A stretch of 39,246 nt of DNA, taken from positions 34,224 through 73,469 of the forward strand of contig NW_003105123.1 in assembly GCF_000003605.2 (NCBI RefSeq). Reading direction: 5' to 3'. Position 1 is the first letter of the stretch; every line of letters begins with the position of its first letter. The position numbers and the translations under genes are program-made. The notes under the pieces were generated by a model that had not been told where the DNA came from, searched no databases, and was given only the letters and a program-made list of their open reading frames with translations. This stretch comes from Saccoglossus kowalevskii. Its lineage: Eukaryota; Hemichordata; Enteropneusta; Harrimaniidae. This document shows positions 34,030-39,246 of the stretch, in pieces.

Positions 34030-34296
34030 TTCGACGTCCGGTTAATTAATAATTAAAGTTCGCGTTACTAAATTTGAACGTTCAACAAAAACAAAGATAT
34101 AGGTTGCCCGCAAATCGTTCTGTTAACTGTTAATTGAACATCGAGTTATTATTGTGGACATTTTACAAAAATACAAATATATGTTGCCCGTAACTCGAAG
34201 TTCTGTTAATTGAACATTGAGTTACAATTTGGGCGTGGTTTCTGAAATATGGGCGTGGTCATTTTTGTAACTCGATGTTTTCGTAACTCGATGTTT
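34030..34296. repeat. Degenerate AT-rich repeat with TAACTCGA/TCGAGTTA motifs
   Basis: Two related stretches of about 90 bp share GTTGCCCGYAA and GTTAATTGAACATYGAGTTA. TAACTCGATGTTT occurs twice near the end and GGGCGTGGT twice at about 34232-34260. It is an old local duplication; no function is evident. Confidence 0.5.
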
Positions 34297-34454
34297 CGCA
34301 TTTCTAGTTATTTATTCACCTCAATCGTGGACGCATTTCTAGTTATTTATTTACCTCAATCTTGGACGTATTTCTAGTTATTTATTTACCTCAGTCTTGG
34401 ACGTATTTCTAGTTATTTATTTACCTCAGTCTTGGACGTATTTCTAGTTATTTA

Positions 34455-35101
34455 GGAACAACATCAAAAGTTTAATGTAGGATAACAAACTTAATTCCTC
34501 TACTATAGTAATCTAAACATTCACCAACACAAATGTGGAAAACAATACAATTTACTTTACCATTGTTTTTTTGTCTACTTTTATTTACTTGTTGTTTTTT
34601 ATTTATTTTCCTGTGTGTATTTTTATTCTCACTTTAATTGTTTGTTTGTCTTTATTTACATCTGTATTGCATTTTAGGGATACGAACGCAATAAAGATAA
34701 TTATTATTACTTAACCCACCCCCCACCCCCCCCCACCCCCCACCCCCATCCCCACTGAAACTTAATTGATAAATATTTTTCATGAAGTCAGTCTACATTC
34801 ACCATTAAATACATATTGATAATCGGCCAGTAATATGGCATAGCAGTTCATTTGACGCACATATTTACACTCGAACCAAACCATTTTCTCGTCTTGGTTT
34901 TTTTCATTTTCTGTTATTTTTGTCCATGATTGAATAGGAAAAAAAACGACCTACAAATACTCCAAGATTTGTTTTACTTCATTAAAAAATAAAATCGTTT
35001 TTGTAGGTTAGAAACTTTTTTAGGCCAACCACCACCCGCCCACCCCAAACTAAAGCAAATAAGTTTTTTTTTATCCGACATCGATCTATTGACGTCGTTC
35101 C
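34455..35101. mobile_element. Harbinger-type non-autonomous DNA transposon inside the minisatellite
   Basis: The ends GGAACAACATC (34455) and, inverted, GGAACGACGTC (35101) extend as a TIR of about 31 bp that includes ATGTMGGATAA. TTA is directly repeated at 34452-34454 and 35102-35104. Removing the element and one TTA restores the exact minisatellite unit. A TTA target duplication fits PIF/Harbinger. It encodes nothing; it holds a LINE-like tail at about 34680-34712 and a C-rich tract. Confidence 0.8.
34715..34753 (-). other. G-quadruplex-capable C/G-rich tract
   Basis: The plus strand is almost pure C with single A interruptions; the minus strand reads as six or more runs of three to nine G separated by one to three bases. 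This satisfies the usual G-quadruplex pattern. Confidence 0.7.
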
Positions 35102-36577
35102 TTATTCACCTCAATCGTAGACGTATTTTTCGTTATTCATTCACCTCAGTCGTGGACGTATTCCTAGTTATTTATTCACCTCAATCGTGAACGTAATGCT
35201 AGTTAATTATTCACCTCAGTCGTGGATGTATTACTAGTTATTCACCTCAATCGTGGACGTATTTCTAGTTATTTATTCGCCTCAATCGTGGACGTATTTT
35301 TCGTTATTTATTCAAATCAGTCTTGGACGTATTTCTAGTTATTTATTCACCTCAATCGTAAACGTATTGCTAGTTATTTATTCACCTCAATCGTAAACGT
35401 ATTGCTAGTTATTTATTCACCTCAGTCGTGGACATATTTTTAGTTATTCACCTCAACCGTGGACGTATTTCTAGTTATTCATTCACCTCAGTCGTGGACG
35501 TATTTCTAGTTATTTATTCACCTCAATCGTGGACGCATTTCTAGTTATTTATTCATCTCAATCGTGGACGTATTTCTAGTTATTTATTCACCTCAATCGT
35601 GGACGTATTTCTAGTTATTTGCCTCAATCGTGGACGTATTTCTAGTTCTAGTTATTTATTCATCTCAATCGTGAACGTATTTCTAGTTATTTATTCACCT
35701 AAATCGTGAACGTATTGCTAGTTATTTACTCACCTCAGTCGTGGACGTATTTCTAGTTATTCACCTCAATCGTGGACGTATTTCTAGTTATTCATCTCAA
35801 TCGTGGACGTATTTTTCGTTATTTATTCACCTCAGTCGTGGACGTATTTCTAGTTATTTATTCACCTAAATCGTGAACGTATTGCTAGTTATTTACTCAC
35901 CTCAGTCGTGGACGTATTTCTAGTTATTCACCTCAATCGTGGACGTATTTCTAGTTATTCGCCTCAATCGTGGACGTATTTTTCGTTATTTATTCACCTC
36001 AGTCGTGGACGTATTTTAAGTTATTTATTCACCTAAATCGTGAACGTATTGCTAGTTATTTATTCACCTCAGTCGTGGACGTATTTCTAGTTATTCACCT
36101 CAATCGTGGACGTATTTCTAGTTATTTATTCACCTCAATCGTAAACGTATTGCTAGTTATTTATTCACCTCAATCGTGAACGTATTTCTAGTTATTTATT
36201 CACCTTAATCGTAAACGTATTGCTAGTTATTTATTCACCTCAATCGTGAACGTATTTCTAGTTATTTATTCACCTCAATCGTGGACGTATTTCTAGTTAT
36301 TTATTCACCTCAATCGTGGACGTATTTCTAGTTATTTATTCACCTCAATCGTGGACGTATTTCTAGTTATTTATTCACCTCAATCGTGGACGTATTTCTA
36401 GTTATTCGCCTCAATCGTGGACGTATTTTTCGTTATTTATTCACCTCAGTTGTGGACGTATTTCTAGTTATTTATTCACCTAAATCGTGAACGTATTTCT
36501 AGTTATTTATTCACCTCAGTCGTGGACGTATTTCTAGTTATTCACCTCAATCGTGGACGTATTTTTCGTTATCGTGG

Positions 36578-37519
36578 AGGGACTGTGTTAGTATGAACCA
36601 AACTTGTATAAGCCTCTGGTTGACGTGGCATTCGTTCGTGCATATTTGACTCCCACTCGAGTCTGTGGCCCTCGTGTCACCGAATATAGATTTAATATAA
36701 CTCAGAGAATGACTCTTGGATTAATACTAATACGTGACAAGGCAATGAGGTCAGCGTGAGGTTTTTTTAACGAGTACTTAGTTCGAAACTACATACATCT
36801 CTTTCGTATTTGAGAGGGGAGGGGCTCTAACTATTATGCATGGTTAAATATTAAATATCCCATGACAATGATGCATGAATGCTATTTGGCGCGGTCGCTC
36901 AAAGGTTAACACACGTTAGCTAACTCACATCAATATATCGCACACATTACATCACAACACAACATTCTGACTCAATGACTTCCTACACCATTTGCTATAT
37001 CAATTAGCTATGGGTCCATAGCTTTTCTTGTGTCGGTCTTTGTGATGGCATTTTAGTCAGTTCTCATACATATGATGTCCTTAAATTTGTTATTTTCAGA
37101 TATTAGGATTGTTATCGACACAGAAGAGCTATGGCCCCGCCAATAGATTTGCGTAACACAAACATGCGATGCAAATAACAGTCGATAAAAGCAGAATACT
37201 TTCTCTCATCACACCATCGAAACCATTGCCATATTGAGCGTAATGTACTGGCAATTTGGCACCAGTTTTCAGTTTGCTATGTACTTCTGTGAGAACATAC
37301 TTTTAATGACATACTCATCAGATATACGTATTACGCAAGTTCTGATGTAATCAGATACAGGCATTTTGATTTTTTTTACTACATTCGATCTACAAAGGTG
37401 GCGCTCTTCGAACATACATCATGATACACATTATACGTTGATATCATGTTTACACGTTGGATTTTTGTTCAAAGTACAGAATTGGTAAAAGGGTGTGCAC
37501 AGTGCTCTTACACAAGGCC
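36578..37519. other. Unique sequence between two satellite arrays
   Basis: No open frame or repeat recognised. Confidence 0.5.
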
Positions 37520-38335
37520 AAATATATTATGTGCATAATTATAGTGAATACTTCACTATAACAAACCTAATGTATTATGTGCATAATTATAGTGAATACG
37601 TCACTATAACAAACCTAATGTATTATGTGCATAATTATAGTGAATACGTCACTATAACAAACTAATGTATTATGTGCATAATTATAGTGAATACTTCACT
37701 ATCACAAACCTAATGTATTATGTGCATAATTATAGTGAATACTTCACTATAACAAACCTAATGTATTATGTGCATAATTATAGTGAACACTTCACTATAA
37801 CAAACTAATGTATTATGTGCATGATTATAGTGAACACTTCACTATAACAAACCTAATGTATTATGTGTTACATTATAGTGAACACTTCACTATAACAAAC
37901 CTAATGTATTATGTGCATAATTATAGTGAATACTTCACTATAACAAAACCAATGTGTTATGTGCATAATTATAGTGAACACTTCACTATAACAAACCTAA
38001 TGTGTTATGTGCATAATTATAGTGAATACTTCACTATAACAAACCTAATGTATTATGTGCATAATTATAGTGAACACTTCACTATAACAAACCTAATGTA
38101 TTATGTGCATAATTATAGTGAACACTTCACTATAACAAACCCAATGTATTATGTGCATAATTATAGTGAACACTTCACTATAACAAACCTAATGTATTAT
38201 GTACATAATTATAGTGAATACTTCACTATAACAAACCTAATGTATTATGTGCATAATTATAGTGAATACTTCACTATAACAAACCCAATGTGTTATGTGC
38301 TTCATTATAGTGAACACTTCACTATAACAAACTAA
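37520..38335. repeat. 48-bp satellite array, about 17 units, hairpin in each unit
   Basis: The unit is TAATGTATTATGTGCATAAT followed by TATAGTGAATACTTCACTATA and ACAAACC; two units are 47 bp. Each has the inverted repeat TATAGTGA/TCACTATA. The loop and the GTGCATAAT part vary, while the stem is kept in nearly all units. Because 48 is divisible by three, a 175-codon frame runs through part of the array; I treat that as incidental. Confidence 0.95.
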
Positions 38336-38499
38336 TTGTATATTCATCAACGAGTTTGTTATAACGAGATTACAGTGTTATAGCATGGCGCTGATTTGTT
38401 TTGATAGGGATGACCTTTTATTATAATTACACGATGTATAAATAAATGGTATTATTTAATATTATGTTGAACATTTCATGACATATAATCAATCAAACA

Positions 38500-38640
38500 A
38501 CAGCTGTTGTGAACATGCAGTCTTCTATTTGCTGGTATAATTACATATTTTATGATGATGTATTATTTCTTTATGTATTTTTCAACATTACTAATAGCCA
38601 TGTTCCCATGTGGGTATAGTTTCAAATAATTGTTTTCACA
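38500..38640 (+). repeat. Possible LINE 3' UTR remnant
   Basis: CCCATGTGGGTATAGTTTCA followed by AATAATTG resembles the 3' end at 33900-33950. The similarity is short. Confidence 0.3.
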
Positions 38641-39059
38641 TATGAAGTGCTAATCGCTTTTGGTGTCACCTTGGCATCGAGGAGGTAGACCTAGTGATAA
38701 CGCCGTGCAACATGACTTGATCAATAGGTGTTTGTGTGTAACAAAGTAACACAAATCCGCCAAATTTTTACGGACTATTTTTGTTGTGTGTTAAATGTGG
38801 GGTTCGCTACAAATGGCAAATTTGCGGCATTGGAATCTTGTTGGTACCAAAGCGCCGCCATTGGGCAAAAATTACGTGACCATTAGCTTTGTGTAGGTAG
38901 ACGTGTCATACATGCATAGGTTCATGATATATTTTCTTGTCATTGGTCTAGTTGACATTCTTGTTAATATATTTGTTATATTTTAATATATTGAAATGAC
39001 CTGTTGCAGTTAGGAAAACGAACAAACAATTGTATCCTCTCTAATAATGGATCAACAAA

Positions 39060-39115
39060 CCCCTTGTAGGTCCATATTCCAATAAAGTTTCAAACCCTAC
39101 CTTAGGAGAAATTTC
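39060..39115 (+). repeat. Possible SINE fragment
   Basis: GTTTCAAACCCTACCTTAGG at 39089-39108 resembles the B box and adjoining body of the SINE at 23161-23181 (AGTTCAAATCCTACCTTAGG). No A box is recognisable upstream. Confidence 0.4.
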
Positions 39116-39246
39116 CCCTATTTGTAGCGCGTATTTTTTACAGACATTTACAGAACGCCGGTCGAAGAGCCTGTCACGGTGGAAACAGCTAAAGCCGGGG
39201 AAACAGCACAAACTCAATTTTAAAGTAAACTTAAGCAACCCAATTA

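Larger units (their letters stand above)
34297..36577. repeat. Minisatellite, about 35-bp unit, interrupted by a transposon
   Basis: The unit is CGTGGACGTATTTCTAGTTA then TTTATTCACCTCAAT, with variants (AACGTATTGC, TTTTTCGTTATT, and a form lacking the TTTATT segment). About four units precede the interruption at 34455-35101 and roughly 45 follow. Blocks of variants recur in the same order, so higher-order duplication has occurred. Open frames through it have no coding meaning. Confidence 0.93.

Noticed and set aside
35970..36179. Open frame of 69 codons in the minisatellite
   Set aside because: It is wholly made of the 35-bp repeat with variable unit lengths, so no frame is conserved.
37808..38335. 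175-codon open frame with a 16-residue repeat
   Set aside because: It exists only because the 48-bp satellite unit is a multiple of three and lacks stops; flanking 47-bp units break the frame.

Overview
The window is AT-rich nuclear DNA from an animal. It has long introns with GT-AG junctions, tRNA-derived SINEs, non-LTR retrotransposon remnants, several DNA-transposon-like families, minisatellites and one assembly gap. The repeat content looks like a marine invertebrate such as a mollusc, hemichordate or lancelet, but the sequence does not let me choose between them. Nothing prokaryotic or viral was seen.

One protein-coding gene could be assembled. It lies on the minus strand and fills most of the window. 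Twelve exons (start codon at 32985, last visible exon at 3011-3111) join with matching phases and GT-AG junctions into an open frame of about 557 codons. Two conserved blocks, TSVKLGHGLFNII and RPYTPCHS...FRQLCALNWLLE, identify it as an orthologue of CCDC60, a coiled-coil protein linked to ciliated tissue and testis. The C-terminal exons are not visible and probably lie beyond the left edge.

Layout from left to right: 1-2008, a short tandem repeat and a large foldback element; 2225-3027, a repeat copy and a 67-bp tandem repeat that multiplies the splice donor of exon 12; 3011-8828, exons 12 to 6; 8829-18320, intron 5, holding two LINE 3' remnants, a family B element and a P-like DNA transposon carrying a nested family A element; 18321-24470, exons 5 to 2, with a homogeneous 52-bp array, a family A element and a SINE in the introns; 24471-32700, intron 1, with the gap and more copies of families A and B; 32701-32985, exon 1; 33000-33800, a CpG-richer upstream flank; 34297-36577, a 35-bp minisatellite split by a transposon with a clean 3-bp target duplication; 37520-38335, a 48-bp satellite in which every unit holds a hairpin.

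The most interesting structural result concerns two repeat families with unrelated sequence (A, ending GGGGACTAA; B, ending GCGGAGCTAA). They share one architecture: a 5' motif complementary to the 3' end, iterated internal modules, a CG-containing microsatellite, a 3' stem-loop and a terminal CTAA. This resembles non-autonomous Helentron-type (DINE/HINE) elements. No wholly new gene system could be supported.
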